Below, one piece after another: positions 19,099 through 29,390 of a stretch of DNA of 47,533 nucleotides. Each line of letters opens with the position of its first letter. The first letter of the stretch is position 1. The stretch is from assembly GCF_028293835.1 (NCBI RefSeq), contig NZ_JAQGNX010000153.1, forward strand, positions 1-47,533, read 5' to 3'. The notes below the pieces were generated by a model. The model made no database searches, had not been told where the DNA came from, and saw only the letters and a list, made by a program, of their open reading frames with translations. Both the position numbers and the translations under genes were made by a program. This DNA is from Pseudomonas sp. GTDB taxonomy: Bacteria; Pseudomonadota; Gammaproteobacteria; Pseudomonadales; Pseudomonadaceae.

Positions 19099-20556
19099 TT
19101 AAAGCAACACCACATCATATTGTTCCTGGGAGTACATGGTCTCGACCTGAAAACGAATAGTCCGGCCGATAAAACCTTCCAACTCAGCGACATTGCCCGA
19201 CTCTTCATCAAGCAAACGGTCCACGACTTTCTGATTGGCCAGTACACGATAGCCTTCCGCTTGATAAGCGCGGGCTTCGCGAAGGATTTCCCGGAAAATT
19301 TCGTAGCACACCGTTTCCGGGGTCTTCAATTTGCCACGGCCCTGGCAACTGCTGCACGGCTCGCACAGTACTTGTTCAAGGCTTTCGCGGGTGCGCTTGC
19401 GCGTCATCTGCACCAGGCCCAACTCGGTAATGCCGATAATGTTGGTCTTGGCGTGATCACGCTCCAGCTGTTTTTCCAACGTACGCAGAACCTGACGCTG
19501 GTGTTCGCCGTCCTCCATGTCAATGAAGTCGATAATGATGATCCCGCCGAGATTGCGCAGGCGTAGCTGACGGGCAATCGCGGTCGCGGCTTCAAGATTG
19601 GTCTTGAAGATGGTTTCTTCCAGGTTGCGGTGGCCGACGAACGCCCCCGTATTGACGTCGATAGTGCTCATCGCTTCAGCCGGGTCGATCACCAGATACC
19701 CGCCCGATTTCAGCGGCACCTTGCGTTCAAGGGCTTTCTGGATTTCGTCTTCGACGCCGTACAGGTCGAAAATCGGCCGTTCACCTGGGTAATGCTCAAG
19801 GCGATCAGCAATTTCCGGCATCAGTTCGGCGACAAACTGGGTGGTTTTCTGAAAGGTTTCCCTGGAATCAATACGGATTTTTTCGATTCGCGGGCTGACC
19901 AGATCGCGCAGAGTGCGCAGGGCCAGGCCCAAGTCTTCGTAAATCACGCTGGGCGCGCTGACGGTCTGGATCTGCACACCGATTTGATCCCACAACCGAC
20001 GCAAATAACGAATATCCATGAGGATTTCATCGGCGCCTGCGCCTTCAGCCGCGGTGCGCAGAATAAAGCCGCCCGCCTCCTTGATGCCCTCTTGCGCAAC
20101 GCAGTCGGTAACGACTTTCTTCAGGCGATCACGCTCGGCTTCGTCTTCGATTCTCAGGGAGATGCCAACGTGAGCCGTCCGGGGCATGTACACCAGATAG
20201 CGCGACGGGATCGACAACTGAGTGGTAAGGCGCGCGCCCTTGCTGCCGATTGGGTCCTTGGTGACTTGCACCACCAGGCCCTGACCTTCGTGAACCAACG
20301 CGCTGATACTTTCGACCGTAGGGCCTTCCCGCATGGAAATTTCCGAGGCGTGAATAAACGCCGCACGGTCCAGACCAATGTCAATGAACGCCGCTTGCAT
20401 GCCGGGCAATACCCGCACAACCTTGCCTTTGTAAATATTGCCAACGATACCGCGACGCTGGGTCCTTTCAACATGGACTTCTTGCAGCACGCCGTTCTCA
20501 ACCACTGCCACACGCGATTCCATGGGCGTGATGTTGATCAGAATTTCTTCACTCAT
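19099..20556 (-). CDS. rng: Ribonuclease G
   Basis: A 485-residue endoribonuclease of the RNase E/G family that matures the 5' end of 16S rRNA. It has an N-terminal S1 domain (IYKGKVVRVLPGMQAAFIDI) and the catalytic segments DVNTGAFVG and IIDFIDMEDGEHQ. The Zn-link cysteines are in CEPCSSCQGRGKL. Length fits RNase G, without the long C-terminal scaffold of RNase E. It starts six bases after maf, as in many gammaproteobacteria. Confidence 0.95.
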   Translation of the reverse strand: MSEEILINITPMESRVAVVENGVLQEVHVERTQRRGIVGNIYKGKVVRVLPGMQAAFIDIGLDRAAFIHASEISMREGPTVESISALVHEGQGLVVQVTKDPIGSKGARLTTQLSIPSRYLVYMPRTAHVGISLRIEDEAERDRLKKVVTDCVAQEGIKEAGGFILRTAAEGAGADEILMDIRYLRRLWDQIGVQIQTVSAPSVIYEDLGLALRTLRDLVSPRIEKIRIDSRETFQKTTQFVAELMPEIADRLEHYPGERPIFDLYGVEDEIQKALERKVPLKSGGYLVIDPAEAMSTIDVNTGAFVGHRNLEETIFKTNLEAATAIARQLRLRNLGGIIIIDFIDMEDGEHQRQVLRTLEKQLERDHAKTNIIGITELGLVQMTRKRTRESLEQVLCEPCSSCQGRGKLKTPETVCYEIFREILREARAYQAEGYRVLANQKVVDRLLDEESGNVAELEGFIGRTIRFQVETMYSQEQYDVVLL

Positions 20557-20562
20557 GGCTCA

Positions 20563-21165
20563 TTAACCTTCTAGGCGTTGCCAACAGGGTATGCCGAAAC
20601 GGCCAAGCAGTTCTGCGGTTTCGCACAATGGCAAACCGACGACTGCCGAATAACTTCCTTGCAGGCCATCAACGAAGATCGCTGCCAGTCCTTGAATCGC
20701 GTAGCCACCGGCTTTGTCCTGAGGTTCGCCGCTGTCCCAATACGTTTGAGCCTGAGCAGCCTGGATCGACCTGAAGTGCACGATACTGCGCACTACTCGG
20801 GATTCACAGCGGTGCTGATCACGTATCGCGACGGCCGTCAGCACCTCATGCTCCCGACCGGATAACGCACTTAGCATGGCCCATGCATCCGCTTGATCGA
20901 TGGGCTTGCCGAGAATACTGCCATCCAGCACCACCGCGGTGTCAGCCCCCAGCACGCATGCATTTAGCGCGTTACCGTTGGCTATCAGCGTTGCCATGCC
21001 CGCCCCGGCCTTGTGACGGGCCAGCCGCTCAACGTAGGCCAAGGGGGATTCATCGGGCAAAGGGGTTTCGTCAATGTCTGCGCCGATGGCAGTGAATGGC
21101 ACGCCGATCTGGGTTAGCAACTCACGACGACGTGGTGAGCCAGAGGCCAGGTAAAGCGAGGGCAT
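20563..21165 (-). CDS. maf: Maf-family nucleoside triphosphate pyrophosphatase
   Basis: A 200-residue Maf/YhdE-type enzyme that hydrolyses non-canonical or methylated NTPs to monophosphates. Motifs are [12 protein letters not shown] at the N-terminus, [16 protein letters not shown] in the middle, and [16 protein letters not shown]. These fit the dTTP/UTP or m7GTP pyrophosphatase subfamilies; which one is undecided. Start ATG 21165 places the SGSPRR motif at the expected position and has GGAG eight bases upstream. It lies between mreD and rng, the classic mreBCD-maf-rng order. Confidence 0.92.
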   Translation of the reverse strand: MPSLYLASGSPRRRELLTQIGVPFTAIGADIDETPLPDESPLAYVERLARHKAGAGMATLIANGNALNACVLGADTAVVLDGSILGKPIDQADAWAMLSALSGREHEVLTAVAIRDQHRCESRVVRSIVHFRSIQAAQAQTYWDSGEPQDKAGGYAIQGLAAIFVDGLQGSYSAVVGLPLCETAELLGRFGIPCWQRLEG

Positions 21166-21190
21166 AAGGACGTCTCCTTGTCGTTGATGG

Positions 21191-21244
21191 GGCATCTCCG
21201 CGTTGCACGCAGCTGCCTATGCAATGCGTGCGCGGGGAAATGCC
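21191..21244 (-). other. Long hairpin between mreD and maf
   Basis: GGCAT at 21191 and ATGCC ending at 21244 bound an imperfect inverted repeat. Its inner arms GCACGCA and TGCGTGC are exact and its outer arms nearly so. It occupies most of the 113-base mreD-maf gap. It could partially terminate or process the mre transcript so that mreBCD and maf-rng are expressed at different levels. Confidence 0.5.
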
Positions 21245-21278
21245 ATCGTGAAAAATCGCAACCACCTTGGCTGGCGGC

Positions 21279-21770
21279 TCAATAAATATTCAAGCGCTTG
21301 CTCAAGCCTCTCATGGCATAACTCACCCACGGCCACAGCAGTGCGCTGACCAGCGCTGGCAGTACCAACGCGAGGGTTGGTTGACGATTACCTGTCAACG
21401 CGCTGAGCCACAGTTGTGCCAACTGAGCCAGGCCGAGAATCACCAGGATGACCATGCTTTGCTGCCACATGGGAAAGGTGCGCATGCGTTGCTGCAAGGA
21501 CATCACCAAAAACGTGATCAGTGTCAGGATCATTGCGTTCTGTCCCAACAACGTGCCGTAAAGCACATCCTCTGCCAACCCTAGCATCCAGGCCGTGGTC
21601 ATACCGATCCTGTGAGGCAGCGCCAATGCCCAAAACGCCAATAGCAAGGCGAGCCAGAGCGGACGAAAAATTTCCATGAACTGCGGCAGCGGCGAAACGC
21701 TCAACAGCAGGCCAACGGCAAAGCTGAACCACACCACCCAGCCGTTTCTGGCCCGCGCAAGACTTACCAT
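21279..21770 (-). CDS. mreD: MreD, rod-shape-determining membrane protein
   Basis: A 163-residue very hydrophobic protein with about five to six membrane spans, of the MreD family. It works with MreC, RodA and PBP2 in the elongasome. WVVWFSFAVGLLLSVSPLP and RPLWLALLLAFWALALPHRI are typical. Its start shares a base with the mreC stop (TAATG). Confidence 0.92.
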   Translation of the reverse strand: MVSLARARNGWVVWFSFAVGLLLSVSPLPQFMEIFRPLWLALLLAFWALALPHRIGMTTAWMLGLAEDVLYGTLLGQNAMILTLITFLVMSLQQRMRTFPMWQQSMVILVILGLAQLAQLWLSALTGNRQPTLALVLPALVSALLWPWVSYAMRGLSKRLNIY

Positions 21771-22993
21771 TATTCTTCCCTCGCTTTAGGAGCAGCGGGT
21801 GCTGTAACCGGTGGTTTGGTCGCGGCAGGTTTAGCGGGTGGCTTGGCGGGCGGTTTGGTCGCTGGGCTCGCTGGGGTAGCTGCTGGCGCATGAGTCCCGG
21901 GGGCTGCGGCAGCGGACGCGGCAGGGGCAGCAGGATGCGCGGGGCCCGGCGACGTACGAGCCGGCGCGGCAGTCGAGGCTGGCGTCGCGGCGTGGGAAGC
22001 GCCGGCCGGTGTTGCTGGCGCATGCCCCGCGCCCGTGGCGGGCACAGCGTGGGTTCCCGGAGGAATCACGGCGCTGGGCACGGAAGGATTGGTGGTGGTC
22101 GCCGCATCGGCTGGCGGGTGATCGATGGCTTCCTGGGCTTGAGCAGCATCGGCAGCGCGTTGCTCAGGCGAACGCCCGTCGCTGAACACCAGCAACAAGT
22201 AGCGGCTGCGATTCAATGCGGCGGTCGGCACCGCGCGAACAATCGCGAACGGCTGGCCAGGATCATGAATCACTTCCTTGACCGTCGCGACCGGGTAACC
22301 CGCTGGAAAGCGCTGACCAAGGCCGGAACTCACCAGCAAATCCCCTTCCTTGATATCGGCGGTGTCTGCGACATGGCGCAGTTCGAGGCGCTCGGGATTA
22401 CCGGTGCCACTGGCGATAGCCCGCAAGCCATTACGGTTGACCTGCACCGGAATGCTGTGAGTCGTGTCCGTCAGCAACAATACCCGGGAGGTGTAAGGCA
22501 TCAGTTCCACCACCTGCCCCATCAATCCCCGCGCATCGAGGACCGGCTGACCGAGCACTACACCGTCGCGCTCACCTTTGTTGATGATGATGCGGTGGGT
22601 AAACGGATTGGGGTCCATACCAATCAACTCAGCCACTTCGACCTTCTCGTTGACCAGTGCGGAAGAGTTGAGCAATTCGCGAAGTCGGACGTTTTGCTCC
22701 GTCAAGGCCGCCAGTTTTTGCAGGCGTCCTTGCAGCAACAAGCCTTCGGTTCTGAGCTTTTCGTTTTCTGCGATCAGTTCGGTACGGCTACCGAACTGGC
22801 TCGCGACCCCTTGATAAAGGCGTTGCGGCAGGTCGGCAATCCAGTATGACTGCATCAATACCAGTGACATCTGGCTGCGAACGGGCTTTAACACCGTGAA
22901 ACGGGCATCCACCACCATCAGCGCAACCGATAAGACGACCAGCACCAGCAGGCGCACGCCTAGCGAGGGGCCTTTTGTGAAAAGCGGTTTAAT
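21770..22993 (-). CDS. mreC: MreC, rod-shape protein, probably with an ATT start
   Basis: MreC is a periplasmic elongasome scaffold anchored by one helix, followed by a coiled coil (about residues 70-110) and a beta-domain. The last ~105 residues form an Ala/Pro/Thr-rich tail. The first standard start is GTG at 22957, which has no ribosome binding site. Twelve codons upstream and in frame, ATT at 22993 is preceded by GGGAGGAG six bases away and gives IKPLFTKGPSLG before the hydrophobic anchor, a basic N-terminus of the kind expected before a membrane anchor. I therefore propose ATT as the start (407 residues); GTG would give 395. Confidence 0.85.
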   Translation of the reverse strand: MKPLFTKGPSLGVRLLVLVVLSVALMVVDARFTVLKPVRSQMSLVLMQSYWIADLPQRLYQGVASQFGSRTELIAENEKLRTEGLLLQGRLQKLAALTEQNVRLRELLNSSALVNEKVEVAELIGMDPNPFTHRIIINKGERDGVVLGQPVLDARGLMGQVVELMPYTSRVLLLTDTTHSIPVQVNRNGLRAIASGTGNPERLELRHVADTADIKEGDLLVSSGLGQRFPAGYPVATVKEVIHDPGQPFAIVRAVPTAALNRSRYLLLVFSDGRSPEQRAADAAQAQEAIDHPPADAATTTNPSVPSAVIPPGTHAVPATGAGHAPATPAGASHAATPASTAAPARTSPGPAHPAAPAASAAAAPGTHAPAATPASPATKPPAKPPAKPAATKPPVTAPAAPKAREE

Positions 22994-23191
22994 AGGCCGC
23001 TCCTCCCGGGCATGATCGATCGAGCCTGGACGGGTTGAGCTTAATTGGGATGTGCTTATTCATGCGGCATTGAACCGGCCTGGACAGATTGACAGAAGAT
23101 AACGCCTTATTCGGCGTCAGCCTAACGCATACAGGCAGCAATAGCTGCGACCTGTACACGGGGGCTGGCTGGACAAGTGCGCTCCGCGAAC

Positions 23192-24394
<1,203 letters not shown>

Positions 24395-24438
24395 CTAACA
24401 CACGGATCCCGTCCGTCTGCTTTCCACTGGAGATTCCC

Positions 24439-24726
24439 ATGGCGCTTAATCGCTCCGACGTGGAAAAAATCGCTCATCTGGCCCGACTTGGGCTGAATGA
24501 CGCCGATATTCTACGTACTACCGATGCACTTAATAATATTCTTGGGCTGGTTGATCAGATGCAAGCCGTCGACACCAGCGGTATCGAGCCACTGGCACAC
24601 CCGCTCGAAGCCTCGCAACGGCTGCGTGCGGACATCGTGACCGAGCGAAATCAGCGCGACACTTACCAAGCCATCGCACCAGCGGTCCAAAACGGGCTTT
24701 ATCTGGTTCCGAAAGTCATCGAGTAA
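24439..24726 (+). CDS. gatC: GatC subunit of Asp-tRNA(Asn)/Glu-tRNA(Gln) amidotransferase
   Basis: A 95-residue protein starting [20 protein letters not shown]. GatC is the small clamp subunit that stabilises GatA-GatB. The [17 protein letters not shown] region is typical. The start ATG 24439 is preceded by TGGAG. It is the first gene of gatCAB, which in Pseudomonas makes Asn-tRNA (and possibly Gln-tRNA) by transamidation. Confidence 0.94.
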   Translation: MALNRSDVEKIAHLARLGLNDADILRTTDALNNILGLVDQMQAVDTSGIEPLAHPLEASQRLRADIVTERNQRDTYQAIAPAVQNGLYLVPKVIE

Positions 24727-24740
24727 GGAAAGAGCCTGCA

Positions 24741-26192
24741 ATGCACCATATGACTCTGGCCGAGATCGCCCGCGGACTCGCCGAAAAAACGTTTTCTTCC
24801 GAAGAACTGACTCAGGTTTTGCTGGCGCGTATTGCCCGGCTTGATCCGCAGATCAACAGCTTCATTACGCTCACTGAAGACCTGGCGACCGCTCAGGCTC
24901 GCGCTGCCGACACCCGCCGCGCCGCTGGCGAAAACGGCGCGCTGCTGGGGGTTCCGCTGGCGCACAAGGACTTGTTCTGCACCCAGGGTATCCGCACCAG
25001 CTGCGGCTCGAAGATGCTCGACAACTTTAAAGCGCCGTATGACGCAACGGTCGTCGCCAAGCTGGCCGCAGCGGGCACGGTGACGTTGGGCAAGACCAAC
25101 ATGGATGAATTCGCCATGGGGTCCGCCAATGAGTCGAGCTACTACGGCGCGGTGAAAAACCCGTGGAACCTTGAGCACGTGCCAGGCGGCTCGTCCGGTG
25201 GTTCGGCGGCTGCGGTGGCCGCCCGCCTGTTGCCTGCCGCCACGGGCACCGACACGGGCGGCTCTATTCGCCAGCCCGCTGCCTTGACCAACCTCACCGG
25301 ACTAAAACCGACGTATGGTCGTGTTTCCCGCTGGGGCATGATCGCTTACGCCTCCAGCCTCGATCAGGCCGGTCCGATGGCACGCACCGCCGAAGACTGC
25401 GCCCTGCTGTTACAAGGCATGGCCGGCTTCGACCCGCAGGATTCCACCAGCATCGACGAGCCAGTGCCAGACTACTCCGCCAGCCTCAACAGCTCGCTGC
25501 AGGGGCTGCGCATCGGTATTCCAAAAGAATACTTCGGCGCTGGTCTCGATCCGCGCATTGCTGAGTTGGTGCTTAAAAGCGTCAAAGAACTGGAAAAGCT
25601 CGGTGCGGTGGTCAAGGAAGTCAGCCTGCCGAACCTGCAACACGCGATTCCGGCTTACTACGTCATCGCCCCCGCTGAAGCCTCGTCCAACCTGTCGCGC
25701 TTCGACGGCGTACGCTTTGGTCATCGTTGCGAAGACCCGAAAAACCTTGAAGACCTGTACAAGCGTTCCCGTGCGGAAGGTTTCGGTCCTGAAGTACAGC
25801 GACGAATCCTGGTGGGTGCCTACGCGCTATCAGCCGGTTATTACGACGCGTATTACCTGCAAGCGCAGAAAATTCGTCGCCTGATCAAGAATGACTTCAT
25901 GAGCGCATTTGCCGAAGTCGACGTGATCCTGGGACCAACCACGCCCAACCCGGCATGGAAGATCGGCGCCAAGAATGACGACCCGATTTCTGCGTATCTG
26001 GAAGATTTCTACACCATCACCGCCAACCTCGCGGGCTTGCCAGGCTTGTCCATGCCTGCCGGTTTCGTCGAAGGCCTGCCGGTGGGCGTGCAATTGCTTG
26101 CTCCCTACTTTCAGGAAGGCCGCCTGCTTAACGTCGCGCATCAGTACCAACGAGTAACTGATTGGCACACGCGCACCCCCCAGGGATTTTGA
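24741..26192 (+). CDS. gatA: GatA, amidase subunit of the tRNA amidotransferase
   Basis: A 483-residue amidase-signature enzyme that releases ammonia from glutamine for GatB. The Ser-cisSer-Lys triad is Lys76 (PLAHKDLF), Ser151 ([11 protein letters not shown]) and Ser175 ([11 protein letters not shown]), a constant offset of three from the S. aureus numbering. The 3' end of the gene, including the stop codon, lies inside the left arm of the long palindrome described at 26180-26321. Confidence 0.96.
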   Translation: MHHMTLAEIARGLAEKTFSSEELTQVLLARIARLDPQINSFITLTEDLATAQARAADTRRAAGENGALLGVPLAHKDLFCTQGIRTSCGSKMLDNFKAPYDATVVAKLAAAGTVTLGKTNMDEFAMGSANESSYYGAVKNPWNLEHVPGGSSGGSAAAVAARLLPAATGTDTGGSIRQPAALTNLTGLKPTYGRVSRWGMIAYASSLDQAGPMARTAEDCALLLQGMAGFDPQDSTSIDEPVPDYSASLNSSLQGLRIGIPKEYFGAGLDPRIAELVLKSVKELEKLGAVVKEVSLPNLQHAIPAYYVIAPAEASSNLSRFDGVRFGHRCEDPKNLEDLYKRSRAEGFGPEVQRRILVGAYALSAGYYDAYYLQAQKIRRLIKNDFMSAFAEVDVILGPTTPNPAWKIGAKNDDPISAYLEDFYTITANLAGLPGLSMPAGFVEGLPVGVQLLAPYFQEGRLLNVAHQYQRVTDWHTRTPQGF

Positions 26193-26321
26193 AAGCAGCT
26201 GCGCTAGGTAATACTGCGTTGGAAACTGACTCGCAATGCTCATTGACTAAAGTCAACTCCGCTTGCTCGCCAGTTTCCGCCTTGCCTTACCGTCGCTCGC
26301 TACACTTTCAAATCTCCCTGG
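26180..26321. repeat. Large symmetric palindrome covering the gatA stop and the gatA-gatB gap
   Basis: An imperfect inverted repeat of about 70-base arms centred at 26249.5. The centre is TTGACTAAAGTCAA (26243-26256). GGAAACTG (26221-26228) and CAGTTTCC (26271-26278) are exactly symmetric about it, and CCAGGGA (26180) mirrors TCCCTGG (26315-26321). The left arm extends into the last gatA codons. It fills most of the 149-base gap, so any gatCAB transcript must carry it. It may be a MITE-like insertion or a processing or attenuation structure. Confidence 0.75.
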
Positions 26322-26341
26322 CATTTTTTTGAGGAAAGCAC

Positions 26342-27787
26342 ATGCAATGGGAAGTTGTGATCGGGCTTGAGATTCATACTCAGCTCTCGACCCAATCGAA
26401 GATTTTCTCCGGCAGCAGCACCACGTTCGGCTCTGAGCCGAACACCCAGGCCAGCCTCGTCGACCTCGGCATGCCTGGCGTATTGCCGGTGCTGAACCAG
26501 GAAGCAGTGCGGATGGCGGTCAAGCTGGGTCTGGCGATTGACGCCGAGATCGGCCAACACAACGTGTTCGCGCGCAAAAACTATTTCTATCCGGACCTGC
26601 CGAAGGGCTACCAGATCAGCCAAATGGAATTGCCGATTGTTGGCAAAGGCCACTTGGACATCACGCTGGAAGACGGCACGGTCAAACGCATCGGCGTAAC
26701 CCGCGCGCATCTGGAAGAAGACGCAGGCAAAAGCCTGCACGAAGACTTCAGCGGCATGACCGGGATTGACCTGAACCGTGCCGGCACACCGCTGCTGGAA
26801 ATCGTTTCCGAGCCAGACATGCGCTCCGCCAAAGAGGCCGTGGCCTACGTCAAAGCAATGCACGCCCTGGTGCGTTACCTGGACATTTGCGACGGCAACA
26901 TGGCCGAAGGGTCGTTGCGCTGCGACTGCAACGTGTCGATCCGTCCGTTCGGCCAGGCTGAATTTGGTACCCGCTGCGAGATCAAGAACGTCAACTCGTT
27001 CCGCTTCATCGAGAAGGCGATCAACTCCGAAGTTCGCCGTCAGATCGAGCTGATCGAAGACGGTGGCCGGGTTATCCAGCAAACACGTCTGTATGATCCA
27101 GGCAAAGACGAAACCCGCGCCATGCGCAGCAAAGAGGAAGCCAACGACTACCGTTACTTCCCCGATCCAGACTTGCTGCCGGTGGTTATCGAGAGTTCTT
27201 TCCTCGATGAAATCCGCGCCACGCTGCCTGAATTGCCGCCACAAAAACGCGAACGTTTCCAGGCGCAGTTCGGTTTGTCTGCCTACGACGCCAGCGTATT
27301 GGCATCGAGCCGCGAGCAAGCCGACTACTTCGAAAAAGTCGTAAGTATCGCTGGCGATGCTAAATTGGCCGCCAACTGGGTGATGGTTGAACTCGGCAGC
27401 TTGTTGAACAAATTGGGCGTGGAAATCGATCAATCGCCGGTCAGCGCTGAGCAATTGGGCGGCATGCTGCTGCGGATCACCGACAATACTATCTCCGGCA
27501 AGATCGCCAAGATGGTGTTTGAAGGCATGGCCAACGGCGAAGGCAATGCTGACCAAGTGATTGAGCAGCGCGGCCTGAAACAAGTCACTGACAGCGGCGC
27601 CATCGAGTCGATGCTTGACGAAATGCTTGCCGCCAACGCGCAACAGGTCGCTGACTACCGCGGGGCAGACGAAGCCAAACGCGGCAAGATGTTCGGCTTC
27701 TTCGTCGGCCAAGCCATGAAAGCGTCCAAAGGCAAAGCCAACCCGCAACAAGTGAATGAACTGCTGAAAAGCAAGCTCGAAGGGTAA
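26342..27787 (+). CDS. gatB: GatB, tRNA-binding kinase/transferase subunit of the amidotransferase
   Basis: A 481-residue protein starting [20 protein letters not shown]. GatB phosphorylates the misacylated aspartyl or glutamyl group and transfers ammonia to it. The catalytic cradle motifs EDAGKSLH and [17 protein letters not shown] are clear, as are the cysteines of [20 protein letters not shown]. The C-terminal YqeY-like helical domain is complete. GAGGAAAG stands just upstream of the ATG. A REP doublet follows the stop. Confidence 0.96.
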   Translation: MQWEVVIGLEIHTQLSTQSKIFSGSSTTFGSEPNTQASLVDLGMPGVLPVLNQEAVRMAVKLGLAIDAEIGQHNVFARKNYFYPDLPKGYQISQMELPIVGKGHLDITLEDGTVKRIGVTRAHLEEDAGKSLHEDFSGMTGIDLNRAGTPLLEIVSEPDMRSAKEAVAYVKAMHALVRYLDICDGNMAEGSLRCDCNVSIRPFGQAEFGTRCEIKNVNSFRFIEKAINSEVRRQIELIEDGGRVIQQTRLYDPGKDETRAMRSKEEANDYRYFPDPDLLPVVIESSFLDEIRATLPELPPQKRERFQAQFGLSAYDASVLASSREQADYFEKVVSIAGDAKLAANWVMVELGSLLNKLGVEIDQSPVSAEQLGGMLLRITDNTISGKIAKMVFEGMANGEGNADQVIEQRGLKQVTDSGAIESMLDEMLAANAQQVADYRGADEAKRGKMFGFFVGQAMKASKGKANPQQVNELLKSKLEG

Positions 27788-27812
27788 AGACGAAGTCTTG
27801 GAGACACCTCTT

Positions 27813-27885
27813 CTGTAGGAGCCAACTGATTGGCGAGCAGCCTGAAAGGCCGGATCAAAACCTCGCCAACACGTTGGCTCCTACG
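27813..27885. repeat. REP doublet downstream of gatB
   Basis: Two inverted REP arms (27813-27837 and 27861-27885) of the same TGTAGGAGCCAAC family as the copy at 10690. The hairpin centres differ: CCAACTGATTGG in the left arm and CCAACACGTTGG in the right. It lies between gatB and the RlpA-like lipoprotein gene. Confidence 0.8.
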
Positions 27886-27924
27886 GATTCAAACCAGATT
27901 CGAGCCAACTTGAAGGACCAAACC

Positions 27925-28296
27925 ATGTGGCGGCTGTTCAGCGCTTGCGCATTGCTTACGCTACTGGCCGGTTGTGCTGGCCATGACATTGATCCACGGG
28001 GCTACAACGAAACCGGTAGCGCGTCCTATTACGGGGCCAGACATCAGGGCAAACGTACCGCCAGCGGTGAACGTTTCGACCAAAACTCAATGACCGCTGC
28101 GCACCGCCATCTACCCTTTGGTACGCGGCTGCTGATCACCAACCTGGGCAACGCCAAAAGCGTCGAAGTTCGGGTCAATGATCGCGGCCCACACACTCGA
28201 GGGCGCCTGATCGATGTGTCACGCAAAGCAGCGGAACAACTCGGTATGCTGGGCTCCGGCGTGGCGCAGGTACGCGTGCAGGCCTTGGATAATTAG
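27925..28296 (+). CDS. Small RlpA-like lipoprotein (double-psi beta-barrel)
   Basis: A 123-residue protein with a lipoprotein signal peptide (lipobox LLAGC, lipidated Cys17) followed by a compact RlpA double-psi barrel. The motif is GSASYYGARHQGKRTASGER, then HRHLPFGTRLLITNLGNAKS and VRVNDRGPHTRGRLIDVS. RlpA proteins bind or cleave naked septal glycans; the catalytic Asp in NDRGP is present. There is no SPOR domain, so it is shorter than the main RlpA of pseudomonads. AAGGA precedes ATG 27925. Confidence 0.85.
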   Translation: MWRLFSACALLTLLAGCAGHDIDPRGYNETGSASYYGARHQGKRTASGERFDQNSMTAAHRHLPFGTRLLITNLGNAKSVEVRVNDRGPHTRGRLIDVSRKAAEQLGMLGSGVAQVRVQALDN

Positions 28297-28308
28297 CAGG
28301 TGATTTGA

Positions 28309-29388
28309 ATTCTCGGGCTTTCCACGCTTTCACTGCCGAACCTGCTGCAACTGGTCGGTGGCTTATTTCTACTGGTGATCGGCGCTGAGTTTTCAGTGCG
28401 CGCGGCCGTGCGCCTGGCCGCCAGTTTAAAAGTGCGCCCGCTGATCATTGGTTTAACCGTGGTCGCCATGGGCAGCAGCGCGCCGCAAATGGCGGTGAGC
28501 GTGCAGGCAGCCTTTTCCTCCAGCCCTGACATCTCCGTGGGCAGCGTCGTGGGCAGTAACATCTTCAATGTGCTGGTCACCCTCGGGCTGTGCGCACTGA
28601 TCATTCCTTTACGCGTTGCACGGCAACTGGTCCGCGTGGACATCCCGCTGATGATTGGCGCCAGCCTGCTGGTTTTTGCCCTCTCGTACAACGGTGAACT
28701 CAGCGCGTTCGACGGTGCCATCCTGCTGCTGGCGCTATTGGCATATCTGCTGATCCTGGCGCGACGGTCACGCAAACAACTGCCGACAAACCCGCCGATC
28801 AACTTACTCACTTCCAGGTCGCAGCAATTCATCAGCCTGGCTACCATGGTTTTCGGTCTGGTTTTATTGGTGATGGGCGGACGGTTAATGGTCGATGCAG
28901 CGGTGATCATCGCTCAGGACCTTGGGTTGTCGGAACGAGTGATCGGCCTTACGGTGATCGCGGGCAGCACCTCGTTACCCGCGCTGAGTACCTCATTGAT
29001 TGCCGCGTCGCGTGGCGAACGGGACATCGCTGTCGGTAACGTCATCGGCAGCAACCTGTTCAATTTGCTCGGTGTACTCGGCCTGACCGCGTTGATTGCG
29101 CCGACCCCGCTGTCGATATCACCTAACGCGCTGGATTTCGACTTGCCGGTGATGCTGGCTGTCGCTGCGCTGTGCTTGCCGGTATTTTATTCAGGCTATC
29201 GCGTGACACGCAGCGAGGGTCTGCTGCTGTTGGCGCTGTATCTCGCCTATGGCCTGCACATTGTTTCGTTCACTACCGGCATGCCCCTGGCTGACAAGCT
29301 GGAAAGGGTGATGAACTACGCCGTGTTGCCGGTGCTGACTGGGCTGATCGTCTTCAGCACGGTGCGCGCCTGGCGCCGGCAACATTAG
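28309..29388 (+). CDS. CaCA-family cation antiporter relative, with altered ion-site residues
   Basis: A polytopic protein of the Ca2+/cation antiporter family with both alpha repeats: GLTVVAMGSSAPQMAVS and GLTVIAGSTSLPALSTS. In functional Na+/Ca2+ exchangers the position after Pro is Glu in both repeats; here it is Gln and Ala. The rest of the repeats (VGSNIFN, VGNVIGSNLFN) is intact. The first standard start, GTG 28375, would cut into the first helix. The frame is open back to 28309, where ATT follows AGGTGA, giving 359 residues. CTG 28333 is another possibility, and a sequencing frameshift cannot be excluded. Ion specificity is unknown. Confidence 0.75.
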   Translation: MLGLSTLSLPNLLQLVGGLFLLVIGAEFSVRAAVRLAASLKVRPLIIGLTVVAMGSSAPQMAVSVQAAFSSSPDISVGSVVGSNIFNVLVTLGLCALIIPLRVARQLVRVDIPLMIGASLLVFALSYNGELSAFDGAILLLALLAYLLILARRSRKQLPTNPPINLLTSRSQQFISLATMVFGLVLLVMGGRLMVDAAVIIAQDLGLSERVIGLTVIAGSTSLPALSTSLIAASRGERDIAVGNVIGSNLFNLLGVLGLTALIAPTPLSISPNALDFDLPVMLAVAALCLPVFYSGYRVTRSEGLLLLALYLAYGLHIVSFTTGMPLADKLERVMNYAVLPVLTGLIVFSTVRAWRRQH

Positions 29389-29390
29389 TT

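Noticed and set aside
17991..19160. A 389-codon plus-strand open frame over yhdP
   Set aside because: yhdP is a clear, full-length gene with a membrane anchor; the opposite frame shows no domain.
19630..20574. A 314-codon plus-strand open frame over rng
   Set aside because: It is a mirror frame of RNase G, which has complete motifs.
26300..27751. A 483-codon open frame on the minus strand, antisense to gatB
   Set aside because: It lies fully over gatB, has no ribosome binding site or family features, and its composition follows the complementary codon bias of a GC-rich gene.
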